DNA from: an uncultured Bacteroidales bacterium
Lineage (GTDB): Bacteria > Bacteroidota > Bacteroidia > Bacteroidales > F082
Direction of reading: 5' to 3'
NCBI GenBank assembly: GCA_905233445.1
Contig: CAJOEP010000001.1
Coordinates: 1-64,000, forward strand
Length of the DNA: 64,000 nt
Under the pieces are notes generated by a model that was not told where the DNA came from, ran no database searches, and saw nothing but the letters and a program-made list of their open reading frames with translations. Shown one piece after another: positions 1 through 10,700 of this stretch. The translations under genes were made by a program, and so were the position numbers. Numbering within the stretch: position 1 is the first letter of the stretch; each line of letters starts with the position of its first letter.

Positions 1-845
<845 letters not shown>

Positions 846-1142
846 TTATTCTTTTATATCCAAAACATAAATGACTTCGTCGTCGCGCTTCATCAGATGC
901 TGTTCGCGTGCCACCTTCTCCATGAGCGCGGTGTCGCTCTTCAACTCGTTGAGCGTCTGCATCTCTTTCTTAATTTCGCCATCGTAATACTCCACGTCCT
1001 TCTTTACCTTGCGAAGCTTCCTGTAACTCCGACCCTGCTCAAAAATGTTGTATTGGTCAATAAACACAATGAGTGCGGCAAAAATCAGCGTTGCGATGAC
1101 ATATTTGTTCGATAACTTCTTTAAAAAGCCTTTAAAACTCAT
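846..1142 (-). CDS. divIC: Septum formation initiator family protein (DivIC/FtsB-like)
   Basis: 98 residues: a short basic N-terminus, one membrane helix at about residues 14-30 (YVIATLIFAALIVFI), then a coiled coil at about 35-75, and a C-terminal segment with VAREQHLMKRDDEVIYV, which matches the typical end of the DivIC/FtsB family. These bitopic proteins bridge early and late divisome proteins in the inner membrane. A TATTTTTG -7 box lies at 1157-1164 on the minus strand. It sits head to tail with nifJ, which starts 31 bp downstream. The family call is firm; DivIC versus FtsB is only nomenclature. Confidence 0.88.
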   Translation of the reverse strand: MSFKGFLKKLSNKYVIATLIFAALIVFIDQYNIFEQGRSYRKLRKVKKDVEYYDGEIKKEMQTLNELKSDTALMEKVAREQHLMKRDDEVIYVLDIKE

Positions 1143-1238
1143 TTTCTAAATTTTTGCAAAAATAAAAATTTTTCTCTTAAGATATAACCCATTTTCAAAC
1201 TTATTTTCAACATTTTTAATTATGTAAGATTTTTTTGT

Positions 1239-1246
1239 TATTTTTG
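1239..1246 (+). promoter_or_regulatory. Bacteroidetes -7 promoter box
   Basis: TATTTTTG matches the TAnnTTTG consensus, 22 bp before the ATG of the transglutaminase-like gene. No convincing -33 TTTG at the usual spacing is seen. Confidence 0.45.
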
Positions 1247-1268
1247 CAAAATAATTAAATGGTTTGAT

Positions 1269-2840
1269 ATGAAAAAGTCTCTTTTTGTATTGATAATTAT
1301 GCTCGTAGCAGTCTCTGGCCAAGCCCAAGAAGACATATTCCATGAATTCGTTGCATCGAAGACAAAGCAATTTCAGGATTTTGTTGACAAACAGAATTCG
1401 GAATTTGCTGATTTTGTAGCCAAACAGTGGGTGTTGTTCAATGATTTTGCCAAGGATGGACTTGAAATGACCCAACCGAAGCCGGCAAAGATGCCAAAGG
1501 CGGAAGTGAATAATGACGAGAAAATGTTTTCTTCCACTGAGATTAAATATAATATGGAGAAAGAACTTCCTGATGTAACACACACAGTATCTGTGGCTTA
1601 TGAAAAGGAGAACGACGATAATTACGAGCAGAGAGTGACTATCAGCGAGAATGGTGAGGGTGAGTTGCCGGCTAAGGATTTCGAAAAAACCAAGAAACTG
1701 GCGATAGACAACAGGGAAAATATCCTTTTGAATTTTTACGGAAGACAAATCAACATCCATCTTGACCCGAAGTTGAGAATTAAAAGCGCGGGCATAGAGG
1801 AGAAAAACGTGGCTGATTATTTTAAGAATATTGCGGGATACCGCACTGAGACAAAAGCTTTGTGGGAAGAACTCTCAGGTGTTGTTGATCAGTTCGGTTT
1901 GAATGAATGGGGCTATTTCTGCCTGCTTCGCACTCTCTCAGAAAAAGTTTTCACCAATGTCAACGACAGGGTGCTGTTCTGTTTTTATATGCTTCGAAAT
2001 GAAGGCGATTTCAAGACACGTATAGGGCGTGGTAAAGACACCAAGAATCTTACTTTGCTTCTTGCTCTCGACAACAGCAAGAAGGTTTATTCCTACACAT
2101 ATTTCAGCTTTGATGACGATTCCAAAGGCACCAAGGTGAAGTATTACTGCGTTTACGGCGGTGGAAAAGCCAAAGAGGCTTTGTATTCATATAGTTTCAG
2201 TGAGCAGGATGCCGCAAAACGCCAGATGACGCTCGATTTCAGCAAGAATTTGAATATGGGTGAATGCAACAAAAACAGGGAGTTACAACTCACCAAGGAC
2301 AGAAAAATCACCTTGCCTTACAACCAGTCGCATATGGACTATCTCGACGATGTCCCGATGACTGCTTTGCCGGTTTATTTCACGACATCCGTGTCAATTG
2401 AGGCGCAAAGGTCATTGCTTAAGACTTTCGATGAGATGAAATCGCAATACACCCCGACGCAGTTTATCAGCATGTTGCTGCATTTTGTGCAGACAGCTTT
2501 TGAGTATAAAACCGATGAGGACCAGTTCGGATATGAGAAATATTTCTATCCTGAAGAGGTGATTGGCTATCCATACAGCGACTGTGAAGACCGTTCGGCA
2601 TTGTTCGCATGGCTTGTCGAGCGATACACCAATGCTAAAGTCATCGGATTGCAATATGAGGGACATGTGGCGACGGCTGTTTATTTCGGCGACGATGCCA
2701 ACGTGACAGGCGACGGTTTTATGTACGGAGGCAAGAAATATTATGTGTGCGACCCGACATACATCAACGCATCAATAGGCATGACCATGACGCAGTATAA
2801 AGGTAAGACACCAAAGCCGATAAAACTTAAAACGAAATAA
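1269..2840 (+). CDS. Secreted transglutaminase-like protein with N-terminal 11-residue repeats
   Basis: 523 residues with a signal peptide ending near AVSGQAQ (residue 20). Residues 24-67 form four consecutive 11-residue units of pattern F-x-D/E-F-V/A (starting at F24, F35, F46, F57), predicted as an amphipathic helix. The C-terminus has a papain/transglutaminase-like Cys-His-Asp set: SDCEDRS (C439), EGHVATAVYF (H466), VCDPTYINAS (D495). The middle part is not recognised. Seen: repeats, signal peptide and triad pattern. Inferred: a periplasmic or surface protein with a transglutaminase-like fold, possibly acting on peptides; the substrate is unknown. It is followed 42 bp later by a small membrane-anchored protein, probably in the same transcript. 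Confidence 0.7.
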   Translation: MKKSLFVLIIMLVAVSGQAQEDIFHEFVASKTKQFQDFVDKQNSEFADFVAKQWVLFNDFAKDGLEMTQPKPAKMPKAEVNNDEKMFSSTEIKYNMEKELPDVTHTVSVAYEKENDDNYEQRVTISENGEGELPAKDFEKTKKLAIDNRENILLNFYGRQINIHLDPKLRIKSAGIEEKNVADYFKNIAGYRTETKALWEELSGVVDQFGLNEWGYFCLLRTLSEKVFTNVNDRVLFCFYMLRNEGDFKTRIGRGKDTKNLTLLLALDNSKKVYSYTYFSFDDDSKGTKVKYYCVYGGGKAKEALYSYSFSEQDAAKRQMTLDFSKNLNMGECNKNRELQLTKDRKITLPYNQSHMDYLDDVPMTALPVYFTTSVSIEAQRSLLKTFDEMKSQYTPTQFISMLLHFVQTAFEYKTDEDQFGYEKYFYPEEVIGYPYSDCEDRSALFAWLVERYTNAKVIGLQYEGHVATAVYFGDDANVTGDGFMYGGKKYYVCDPTYINASIGMTMTQYKGKTPKPIKLKTK

Positions 2841-2842
2841 TA

Positions 2843-2877
2843 AACAACTGACTAACTTAACAACTGATTAACGGAAA
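2843..2877. repeat. Short CTGATTAAC-type intergenic repeat
   Basis: The gap between the two genes is made of reiterated AACTGA/TTAACAACTGATTAAC units. The 14-mer AACAACTGATTAAC recurs, inverted, near 42,812-42,831 in front of the CPBP gene. It may be a small member of the palindromic repeat family found elsewhere in the window. Confidence 0.45.
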
Positions 2878-2882
2878 TAACC

Positions 2883-3320
2883 ATGAAAAAGAAAGTTTTA
2901 ATTGCAATAATAGCAATTTTAGCTGCTGCAGGTGCCGCTGTTGCTGCATATTACATCTGGTTCCATAAGGATTGGGTTGAGCCGGAAGTTGATGAGCCTG
3001 AGGTGTTTCACGATCTTGAATTTGATGCCGACTTATTGATTGGCGTTTGGCGTGAAGGTGAAAACTACTATCGTTACAATGACGACGGAACGGCAGTAAA
3101 TTGGGACCTTTCCGATGATGTTATGGAAGACGAGGGCTCCGAACTGACATGGACGCTTGAGGGTGACATGTTTACGCATTATTACAAGATGGAAATCGGA
3201 GGTGTCATTCCGAAAGCTTTCAAGATGGAATATTTGGAAATAGACACCATGAAATATGGCGACGAATATGGTGTGAACCACACTTTCTCCAAAGTTGAGG
3301 AGTTGCAGCTTATTCAGTGA
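2883..3320 (+). CDS. Small membrane-anchored protein of unknown function
   Basis: 145 residues. A lysine start (MKKK) is followed by a hydrophobic helix at about 5-27 with no lipobox Cys, so it is either a signal anchor or an uncleaved leader. The rest is acidic and ends with a lipocalin-like pattern (LLIGVWREGENYYRYNDDGTAVNW, split by a short linker), as in small secreted Bacteroidetes proteins with a repeated beta-strand layout. No catalytic motif is seen. It follows the transglutaminase-like gene and overlaps the end of the convergent TPR gene by 11 bp. Function is unknown. Confidence 0.65.
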   Translation: MKKKVLIAIIAILAAAGAAVAAYYIWFHKDWVEPEVDEPEVFHDLEFDADLLIGVWREGENYYRYNDDGTAVNWDLSDDVMEDEGSELTWTLEGDMFTHYYKMEIGGVIPKAFKMEYLEIDTMKYGDEYGVNHTFSKVEELQLIQ

Positions 3321-5256
3321 AACGTTTCATCACCACGTAAGCTTCAGGGATTCCGAGTTCTCCAGCTTTGCTTAAATCCTTTATAGCCTGTGATTTGCGA
3401 TTGAGATAGAGCAGGGTCAAAGCGCGGTTGTAATAAGCTTCGCCGAGATTCTGCTCATATTGTATTGCCTTGGAGTAGGCCTCGATGGCTTTCTCGAAAT
3501 CCTGCATCTGCAAGTGGATGTTGCCCTTGTTGTACCAAACATATGGGTTCTTTTTGTTTTTACCCAAAAGCTTGGTGATAGTTTCCAACGACTGTTGATA
3601 ATCGGGCTTTTCCTGAGTAGTGGTGAATGCTTCGTTGGCTCTTTTTTGAGTGATGTAAATAGAGTTGTCGTAGTTTTTATCGTTCACGATGAGTTCTGCT
3701 TTGGCATTTTGCAGCACCGACAGATTTATTCCGGCATAAAGCCCGAAAACTGGGTCGTCGAGAAGCTCGCCAAAGATGTTTTCGCTACGCTGATAGTTGA
3801 ATATCTCAAAATTGTAAATTCCGTTAACGAATGATCTAAATGACAGGTTATCAATGCTTTCAATGATGGAATCGTTGATAAACGAAATATGTGTTTCGTC
3901 GAATATGTCGTTCACAACAAAGGCTAATTTTCCATTCAAATCATTGGTTTGCGATATCTGGCTTAGAGTGGCGTCGATATAGTATTTGTTGCCGTTGGTG
4001 ATGTTTACGACCAAAGAGCCTCGCGGACGGATATTGATGTCGGAAAACTGGATTAGTGATTTGTGGCGGTTGCCATCAACAAAATCCGATTCGAAACTGA
4101 TGATTTTATTGTAATCCATTTTAGAATAATGTGCGTATAGCGAATCGACATTTGCTTTGTCTTCGCTTACAAAAGCCATTATTTGCTTAGCTTGCCATTG
4201 ATCTTGTTCGGCGCCTTGCATATCGTTTTTCTCGAAACGCACCACGGCGCGGTTTATCCAAGCGTCGATGAAATCGGGGAAGAGTTCGATGACTCTTGAA
4301 AAATCGTCTTCGGCGTAATCCCATTGTTTCATCTTAAAGAACAGGATGCCTCTGTTGAAATAACCGTAGATGTTTTGCGGGTTTATTTCGATTACCTTAT
4401 TGTATAGTGCGAGAGCGATGTCGTATTCTTCTTTTATGGAATAAATGATGGCGCGGTTGAAATAGGTGAGGGCGTTACGCTGGTCGAGTTTGTTCACTGT
4501 TTCGTAGTCGTTCAGTGCGGCTGTGGTGTCGCCCAGATTGAGAAATGCCACGGCGCGGTTGAAATAGATGAGCGGGTTGTCTTTGTCCATGCGCAGTGCG
4601 CTGTTGAAATCATTCATCGCCTCTTGGTATTCCTCGCGTTCAAGTTCTATCATGCCGCGTCGCACAATGGCTTCGATGTTGAAGAAGTCGTAATAAACGG
4701 CATTATTCATGTCATTTAGTGAGCCGTCGAGGTCTTGCAGATAACGTTTGGCGATGCCTCGAGAGATGTAGGCGTTGGCGTTTTCCGGATTGATAATCAA
4801 TGCGGTGTCGAATTCAGCTACAGCATTAGGATAGTCGTTTAGATGCATGAGTGTGGAGCCAGAAGCGATGTGTAGGTCCTCGCTGAACGGGTCGAGGCTG
4901 ATGGCCCGCCTGAAATCCGACATGGCATCGGCGTAGTTAGAGAGCCTGTCGTTAGCGACACCGCGGTAATGGTAAGCGCGCACATACAATGGATGAATCT
5001 CCAATGTCCGAGAGAAATCGTCAACGGCGCCGCTGTAGTCGCCGAGACTGTATTTCGCTATTCCGCGAAGGAAATATGCCTCGAAGTCGTTGGGTTTCGC
5101 GATGACGGCGACGTTGAAATTCTTAATAGCCTCGGTGTAGTTTTCTTTTGAAAGCTCGATTTTTCCCATCAAAACATAATGCTTGTGGTTAATTTGGGCA
5201 AGCATCTCCGTTATAGGAAAGAGGAGTAAAAACAATATGATGACTATCTTTTTCAA
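3310..5256 (-). CDS. Secreted tetratricopeptide repeat (TPR) protein
   Basis: 648 residues beginning at a TTG codon (next Met is inside the signal peptide), 2 bp after the TAG stop of the LytTR gene. Signal peptide: MKKIVIILFLLLFPITEMLA. Residues about 25-370 are roughly ten TPR units (for example AYFLRGIAKYSLGDYSGAVDDF, here shown only in part), and two more TPRs lie near 565-635 (WYNKGNIHLQMQDFEKAIEA). The middle 375-560 is not TPR and is unrecognised. TPRs mediate protein-protein contacts; in this position the protein probably works in the periplasm or at the outer membrane with the TonB and LytTR products upstream. No specific role can be assigned. Confidence 0.85.
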   Translation of the reverse strand: MKKIVIILFLLLFPITEMLAQINHKHYVLMGKIELSKENYTEAIKNFNVAVIAKPNDFEAYFLRGIAKYSLGDYSGAVDDFSRTLEIHPLYVRAYHYRGVANDRLSNYADAMSDFRRAISLDPFSEDLHIASGSTLMHLNDYPNAVAEFDTALIINPENANAYISRGIAKRYLQDLDGSLNDMNNAVYYDFFNIEAIVRRGMIELEREEYQEAMNDFNSALRMDKDNPLIYFNRAVAFLNLGDTTAALNDYETVNKLDQRNALTYFNRAIIYSIKEEYDIALALYNKVIEINPQNIYGYFNRGILFFKMKQWDYAEDDFSRVIELFPDFIDAWINRAVVRFEKNDMQGAEQDQWQAKQIMAFVSEDKANVDSLYAHYSKMDYNKIISFESDFVDGNRHKSLIQFSDINIRPRGSLVVNITNGNKYYIDATLSQISQTNDLNGKLAFVVNDIFDETHISFINDSIIESIDNLSFRSFVNGIYNFEIFNYQRSENIFGELLDDPVFGLYAGINLSVLQNAKAELIVNDKNYDNSIYITQKRANEAFTTTQEKPDYQQSLETITKLLGKNKKNPYVWYNKGNIHLQMQDFEKAIEAYSKAIQYEQNLGEAYYNRALTLLYLNRKSQAIKDLSKAGELGIPEAYVVMKRFTE

Positions 5257-5258
5257 GA

Positions 5259-6161
5259 CTATTTATGATATTTCATGAAAGCTTCCATAATGGCATCCTG
5301 ATAAGTTTTCGACACGGTGATGTCCTTGATGCTTGTGGTGTCGAACTGGATTATAAAATCTGTGAGGTCTTTTTTGAGAGATGTCACATGGAGCAGGTTT
5401 ATCATAAAGGAGCGGTGGCAGCGCTGGATAGGGGTGTCGCGCATGTCATCAGTGAGTTTCTTTAGGTTTGTGCGAAGTAAAAAATCAACAATCCTGTCGT
5501 TGTTGATGTATTTGACAATCACATAGTTATTGGCTGCTTCGGTATAAAGCACGTTTTCAATATTGATTGACAGTCTTACTTCGCCTTTCTCGTCTTTGAA
5601 ATGCACGATATTGTTGTCGGACCCTTTCTCGCCCAATTCTTTGATTCTGTTTTTAAGATGTTGATTATCAAGGAAAAGTAGCGAGATGGTGTATGGTATA
5701 AGCAGCATCCAAACGGTATTGGCTGTCGATTTCCAGAATATGGAATAGATGGCTTCCCATGTTGTCGTCTCGGGATTGTCTTGCAGGAAGTTGTCGATGA
5801 AGCCGACTTTATAAGCTATGAATGTGTAGAATATCGACACTATGAATGCGTCGCTGACGAGCCAGATTACGTAGTCGGGGTAGGTGAGTTGGACTTTTTT
5901 CACCACGAGGTTCATGATGACTCGGCTGAGTGACACCACGACCATGCCGATCAGCACCATCAGTGACGAGTACATCATGTAGTTGATGCTGTTGATATTG
6001 TGGATCCACGTTTCGGAGTTGAACGGGCGGAATATGTTTATGAATACCAAAGAATAAACAGTGGTGAAGAGTATCATCCTCACCACATTATTTTTTTCCA
6101 AAAGGTAGCTTGGTAGCTCCTTATTGCCAAAAATTTTCAGTTTATACTTTGTTGTATCCAC
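5259..6161 (-). CDS. Membrane-bound LytTR-family transcription regulator
   Basis: 300 residues. The start is a GTG that overlaps the tonB stop (TAGTG), so translation is probably coupled. Residues about 25-170 contain four hydrophobic segments (VRMILFTTVYSLVFINIF, MMYSSLMVLIGMVVV, AFIVSIFYTFIAYKVGF, NTVWMLLIPYTISLLFL). Residues about 190-297 are a LytTR DNA-binding domain (ENVLYTEAANNYVIVKY, RCHRSFMINLLHVTSL). There is no receiver domain, so it is a one-component membrane regulator rather than a phosphorelay response regulator. It sits between tonB and a TPR gene in one operon. The signal and target genes are not evident. Confidence 0.88.
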   Translation of the reverse strand: MDTTKYKLKIFGNKELPSYLLEKNNVVRMILFTTVYSLVFINIFRPFNSETWIHNINSINYMMYSSLMVLIGMVVVSLSRVIMNLVVKKVQLTYPDYVIWLVSDAFIVSIFYTFIAYKVGFIDNFLQDNPETTTWEAIYSIFWKSTANTVWMLLIPYTISLLFLDNQHLKNRIKELGEKGSDNNIVHFKDEKGEVRLSINIENVLYTEAANNYVIVKYINNDRIVDFLLRTNLKKLTDDMRDTPIQRCHRSFMINLLHVTSLKKDLTDFIIQFDTTSIKDITVSKTYQDAIMEAFMKYHK

Positions 6162-6844
6162 TACTGAAGCTTAAACACGATAGGCAGTGTGTACTGTACA
6201 CGCACTGGGTTACCGCGCTGTTTTCCAGGTTTGAATTTAGGCAGGCTTTGTACCACGCGAACAGCTTCCTCGTCGCAGCCGCCGCCGATGCCACGCAGCA
6301 CTTGTACGTTGGTGATCGAGCCGTCTTTCTCGACGATGAATCCCACGAACACTCTACCTTGGATGTCACTTTCACGAGCCATCATAGGGTATTTGAGGTT
6401 CTTCTGGACGTATTCGAGAAGCTTTGCTACTCCGCCGGGGAATTCAGGCTGTTCCTCAACTGATTTGAACACTTCCTCTTCCTCGATTTCCTCTTCTTCG
6501 ATTTCAGGAGCTTCGTAAACGTATTCCTCGATTATTTCGTCCTGGTTAACTTCGGCGTTGATATCGATATCTTCAACTTCAACGTCATCTTCCACGACCT
6601 GGATTTGTGTGACCTGTGGTTTTGGAGCCTGAACTTGTGGTTTTGGCATTTCCTGTTTTGTGATTTCAACCATTTCCTCTTCCATCACTTCGACCTGTCT
6701 TGCGAAAGTGTCGAGGTTTTGCTTGTCATAACTTTTGTATTCAAAGACACGCCAGACTACGAATAAAGCAACAACCAATCCAACGAGCGTGAAAGTCAAT
6801 TTTTTGCTGTCAAGATCCGCTTTAGGTGATTTTTTTATTTCCAT
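6161..6844 (-). CDS. tonB: TonB-family energy transducer
   Basis: Start chosen at the ATG at 6844 (MEIKKSPKADLDSKKLTFTL), the usual beginning of Bacteroidetes TonB proteins; a 15-codon upstream extension is possible but unlikely. One membrane helix at about 17-36, then a linker that is extremely acidic (about residues 78-120, half Asp/Glu), then the TonB C-terminal domain from EQPEFPGGVAKLLEYV, with RGIGGGCDEEAVRVVQ and FKPGKQRGNPVRVQYTLP. It couples the proton-motive force to outer-membrane TonB-dependent receptors. The motor partners ExbB/ExbD are not in this window. Confidence 0.93.
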   Translation of the reverse strand: MEIKKSPKADLDSKKLTFTLVGLVVALFVVWRVFEYKSYDKQNLDTFARQVEVMEEEMVEITKQEMPKPQVQAPKPQVTQIQVVEDDVEVEDIDINAEVNQDEIIEEYVYEAPEIEEEEIEEEEVFKSVEEQPEFPGGVAKLLEYVQKNLKYPMMARESDIQGRVFVGFIVEKDGSITNVQVLRGIGGGCDEEAVRVVQSLPKFKPGKQRGNPVRVQYTLPIVFKLQ

Positions 6845-6892
6845 AATATTAAATTTTATCCTGTTTAAATAACGCTGCGAAGTTAGCAAAAA

Positions 6893-7312
6893 TTATTGAA
6901 TATGCGAACAATTTTTTATCATTTTTTTTCGAAAAATGATTTTAAAGATGAAAATGCCTAATACACAACCGATTACGTCGGCCCCAAAGTCGTATATGCT
7001 TCCATACCTTCCGATGAATACATAATTCTGCAGTATTTCAGTCAAGGCAGCGTAAAAAACTGCCACAGTCAACGTAATCCATTGAAGCTTAATACGATAG
7101 ACTTTGTCTTTTTCGCAATATTCGTTTCTATAGCCGAAGATTATCAGAAAAGCAAAGACCAAGAACATGACAGTGTGTACTATCTTGTCAGGGCCTATCC
7201 ATTCCCAAAAATTTCTGACTTTTGGAAAATAAGACCCCGGCATACCACAAAGTATCATGATGACGATACCGCATAGCAAGCCGGGGAAAATATGTCTGAT
7301 CAGACTTTTCAA
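6893..7312 (-). CDS. VanZ-like family membrane protein
   Basis: 139 residues with about four membrane helices and the VanZ-like pattern: GPDKIVHTVMFLVFAFL, TEILQNYVFIGRYGSIYDF, GADVIGCVLG. The start is a TTG directly after the gcvH stop (TAA then TTG, no gap), so the two are translationally coupled; the first internal Met is inside the first helix. The family is named after teicoplanin-resistance VanZ but in Bacteroidetes its role is unknown. The order ruvA-sprA-gcvH-vanZ is, as I recall, common in this phylum. Confidence 0.85.
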   Translation of the reverse strand: MKSLIRHIFPGLLCGIVIMILCGMPGSYFPKVRNFWEWIGPDKIVHTVMFLVFAFLIIFGYRNEYCEKDKVYRIKLQWITLTVAVFYAALTEILQNYVFIGRYGSIYDFGADVIGCVLGIFIFKIIFRKKMIKNCSHIQ

Positions 7313-7690
7313 TTATCCGATGAGGGCTTTATAACCTTCTGCGTCGAGGAGGTTGTCCATCTCGGCTGCGTTAGTCACTTCAACTTTGATAATCCAGCCT
7401 TCGCCGTATGGGTCGTTGTTGACTGTCTCTGGTGCGTCGGCGAGAGCCTCGTTGAATTCGATGACTTTGCCGCCCACTGGCATGAACATCTCTGATGATG
7501 TCTTAACAGCCTCGATTGTGCCGAATGTCTCTTCAGCTTCGAGTGTCTCGTCCAAGGTGTCAGCATCAACGAAAACGATGTCGCCAAGTTCGTGTTGTGC
7601 ATAGTCGGTGATACCGATGTATGCGTTGTCTCCTTCTAAACGGATCCATTCGTGATCCTTAGTGTACTTTAAGTTTGTTGGAATATTCAT
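7313..7690 (-). CDS. gcvH: Glycine cleavage system H protein
   Basis: 125 residues, full length for GcvH. The lipoyl attachment lysine is K63 in [17 protein letters not shown]. It carries the aminomethyl arm between the P, T and L proteins of the glycine cleavage complex, or serves as a lipoate carrier. The P, T and L genes are not nearby. A TATTTTTG -7 box lies at 7752-7759 on the minus strand. It shares a transcript with the VanZ-like gene. Confidence 0.96.
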   Translation of the reverse strand: MNIPTNLKYTKDHEWIRLEGDNAYIGITDYAQHELGDIVFVDADTLDETLEAEETFGTIEAVKTSSEMFMPVGGKVIEFNEALADAPETVNNDPYGEGWIIKVEVTNAAEMDNLLDAEGYKALIG

Positions 7691-7799
7691 ATCTTTTATT
7701 TAAAATTTAAAATTCAATATTTAAAATTATTTTGACTGAAAAATGACTTTGCAAAAATACAATTTATTTTATCATGATTAACAATTATAAAAATATTTT

Positions 7800-10700
7800 T
7801 TATTGCGTCAAGCTGAAGCGTGCGGTGATGCCTGCAAACACGTTGGTGGTCTTGTAGGCGTTGGCGATGAACGGGTTGGTCATGTCGTATTTGAAGAACA
7901 CCTGTGCGCTAAGACGCTGGCTGAAAGTGTAGTCGCCTGTGAGGTAGATGTTTACCTTGTTCTGGCCGGCTGAAATCTGGCTATGGCGTTCGTCGATGCT
8001 TCTTAAAGTGGTGATGTCGCGTCTGAATCCGATGTCGAGCTTGATTTTAAGGTCGTTGCTAACTTTACGCGAGCCACTTCCGTCGAACAGCGACAGGCTG
8101 AAGCCGAGGTCTTTGAATGTATAACCGCATCCGATCACGATTTCGCGTCCGTTGACGTCAGTGATTTGGTTGTTACTGAAGCCCAGCGTGATAGTTCTCG
8201 ATTTCTTATATTCGATTGACGGCGTTAGTGTGTTGTTGAATGCTAAGGTGATACCGATAAGAGGCGAATATTGTTCTGTGAGAAGCAGTTGCGATATGTC
8301 GTATTGCGGTATGCGCATATTGGTTCCGGTGAACACTGCCATCTGCTGGCTCGCGTTGTAGTTGACGTTGTTGGACCATGCCGAGACGGAGAATGTCGAT
8401 TTATAGTTGTGGGTGATGGTGATGGTCTTGAAGTGTTTTTTCAATGCCGGAATCTTCGACAATCCCGTGAAGTTGATGCTCCAGTTAGGCAAGGCCACGG
8501 TACGGAAGAGTCTGAGACCTATGTTGCTTGGGCTTTGGCCGCTGTATGCAGCTAAGAATGCGTAAGTGACCACTTCTTGCGAAGAAGCTGTGTATCCATA
8601 CGGGTAGTCGGCTTCCCCGACTTCATCGTAGTAATATGGTTCGCCCATGTTGACCCACGCGCCGTTTTCATGAGCCAGGCGGTTGGCTATTTCAAGACGA
8701 TATTTGCATAGGTTATCGAAAAGCTTGTCGCCATCGGTGAATGATGTGCCGGCCATAAAGTATGAAATGCTATAGTTTCCGCCAGTTGTAGGTGTGTAGA
8801 ACTGGAATATTCCCATAGCGTCGGCTCGGAAGTATTCGGAGAAGTTCTCGGCATAGGTGCGGTTACCGGAAAGCTCAATCTTGAAATCGGAATACGGTTC
8901 GAGATTCACCTTATAATTATATGTCTCGGTCATTCGTTCGGTGTAAGCCTGGTTGAACGTGGAGTCGGTGGTGAGCCAGCCTTTGTTGATGGCTGTGTTA
9001 AGCACATCGTTGTTCTGTCCGACCACGAACGCCCATCCCGGTGACCAAGAGTTGTCCATTCCGAATAACCTTGGTTTGTTCATGAAGCCAGGAAGTCCGA
9101 CACCGCTTGTCTTGGAATATGTGAACGATACTTTCTTAACACTTAATAATATGCGTAATGCGTTGTCGACGATGAGTTTACCAACTGATTTGTCATCCTG
9201 TTTAGTCTTTTTTGTGATAGTGTCGTTCTTCTCTTTATCGACTCTTGACCTTGGGTTATTGGCATTACGTTTTGGCGTCAAGATTGACTTAAGGTAGTTG
9301 GACTTGTTGTAAAGTTTTGTCAAATCAGCTGTTGCGGTGAACTGTATGTTGTTGTCGTTTTCGATGGTGTTTCCAAGTTTGGCCTGTGTGTATCGTGAGT
9401 TGGCGATCCAACGATAGTTGCCGGTGTAGTTCACTGTCGAGCCGAGCCAGTCGCAGAATGGTAATTTATTAATAGGTAATGTATAGCTCAGTTTAACCAT
9501 CTGATTGAATCGCGATATCGAGCCGAAATTTAATAATTCGTCACGTATAGTGTCGCGGTTGGCTTTCCATTCGTCGCTGTCGCGCTCCGGGTTACCGGCA
9601 GGCTCATAGATGTAGGCTTGTGATACCGCTGTGTAAGTGAAGTTGAGATTCTTCGTGATGTCGTAACGGAAGTCGTAGTTACGGCTCCAGTCCCAGCTTT
9701 TTGCCGTTGTCTCTTTCAGGAGAATCAAGCCAGACGACTTGTTACGCATCTTCTGGGTGTGAGTCTGACGATACATCTCGGTGTTGAACGAGAAGCTCTT
9801 TGGCAGATAATAGAGGTTGAAATCCTTGAAAACCTGCATATATGACGATGAAGCCCATTGTTTCTTCGCGAATGGAGTCCAAGGTTTCGCGCCAGTAGAG
9901 TAGGAATAGCCGATGCCTCCTCGATGCGACTTCTGGCGGTTGTATTCCATATCAGGTGTTGACTGTTCTTGACTTGTATAGGCGTATGATGCATTGAGGT
10001 TTTCAACATCCCAGAAATGCGGTTTCTTAGAGCCGACGCGGTTTTTGCGCATGTTGGTTATGTTGAAGTTGGTCTGCGTCGTGACGTCTCTTGCCAATGC
10101 GTTCAGCGAGTCTTTTCCATGTTTGTCGAGGTCTTGGAGCGATCTGCTTAGCTTAACGTCGGGGTCGAGAGGGTTGTATTCGGGCGTTATTGTGGTGTTG
10201 TTATGGTCAAAATGCACTGGTACTGTCATGCCGGTCTTCTGTGGCGCCATGAATTTTCCGAGGTCGATATCGGCTGATACGCTGTAATATCTGTTGGATT
10301 CGAGTTCGTTGTCGGTGATTTTCGTCTCGAGAGAGCCGTAGCCTGCTGATTTATAGGAGCCGGCCACTGCCACGCGTCCGAGGTCGGCCAAGTATGCCTC
10401 GACACGTCCTGTGGCGGCATAACCTCCGCCGCTGGTAAGGTCGGTCATGCGTAACTCGTTGATCCACACTATCACGCTCTTGTCTTGTGACACTTCATCA
10501 TCAAATTTCGGGTTTCTGATACCTATCATCATGGAACGCACCTCGCTGATGGTTGGGTTACCAAGCACTTTGATGTAGTTTTTGCCGTCTCTTTCAATAT
10601 ATAACCTGTTGATTCTCACGTCTGTATTGCCGCTGGCTATGGCTGTGTTACGATTTGATTTCACATTCACGACCTTGTCAAATTCAATATCGAAGTTGTT

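Noticed and set aside
1146-1760. Reverse-strand open frame of 204 codons
   Set aside because: Overlaps the forward transglutaminase-like gene and has no recognised motif or start context.
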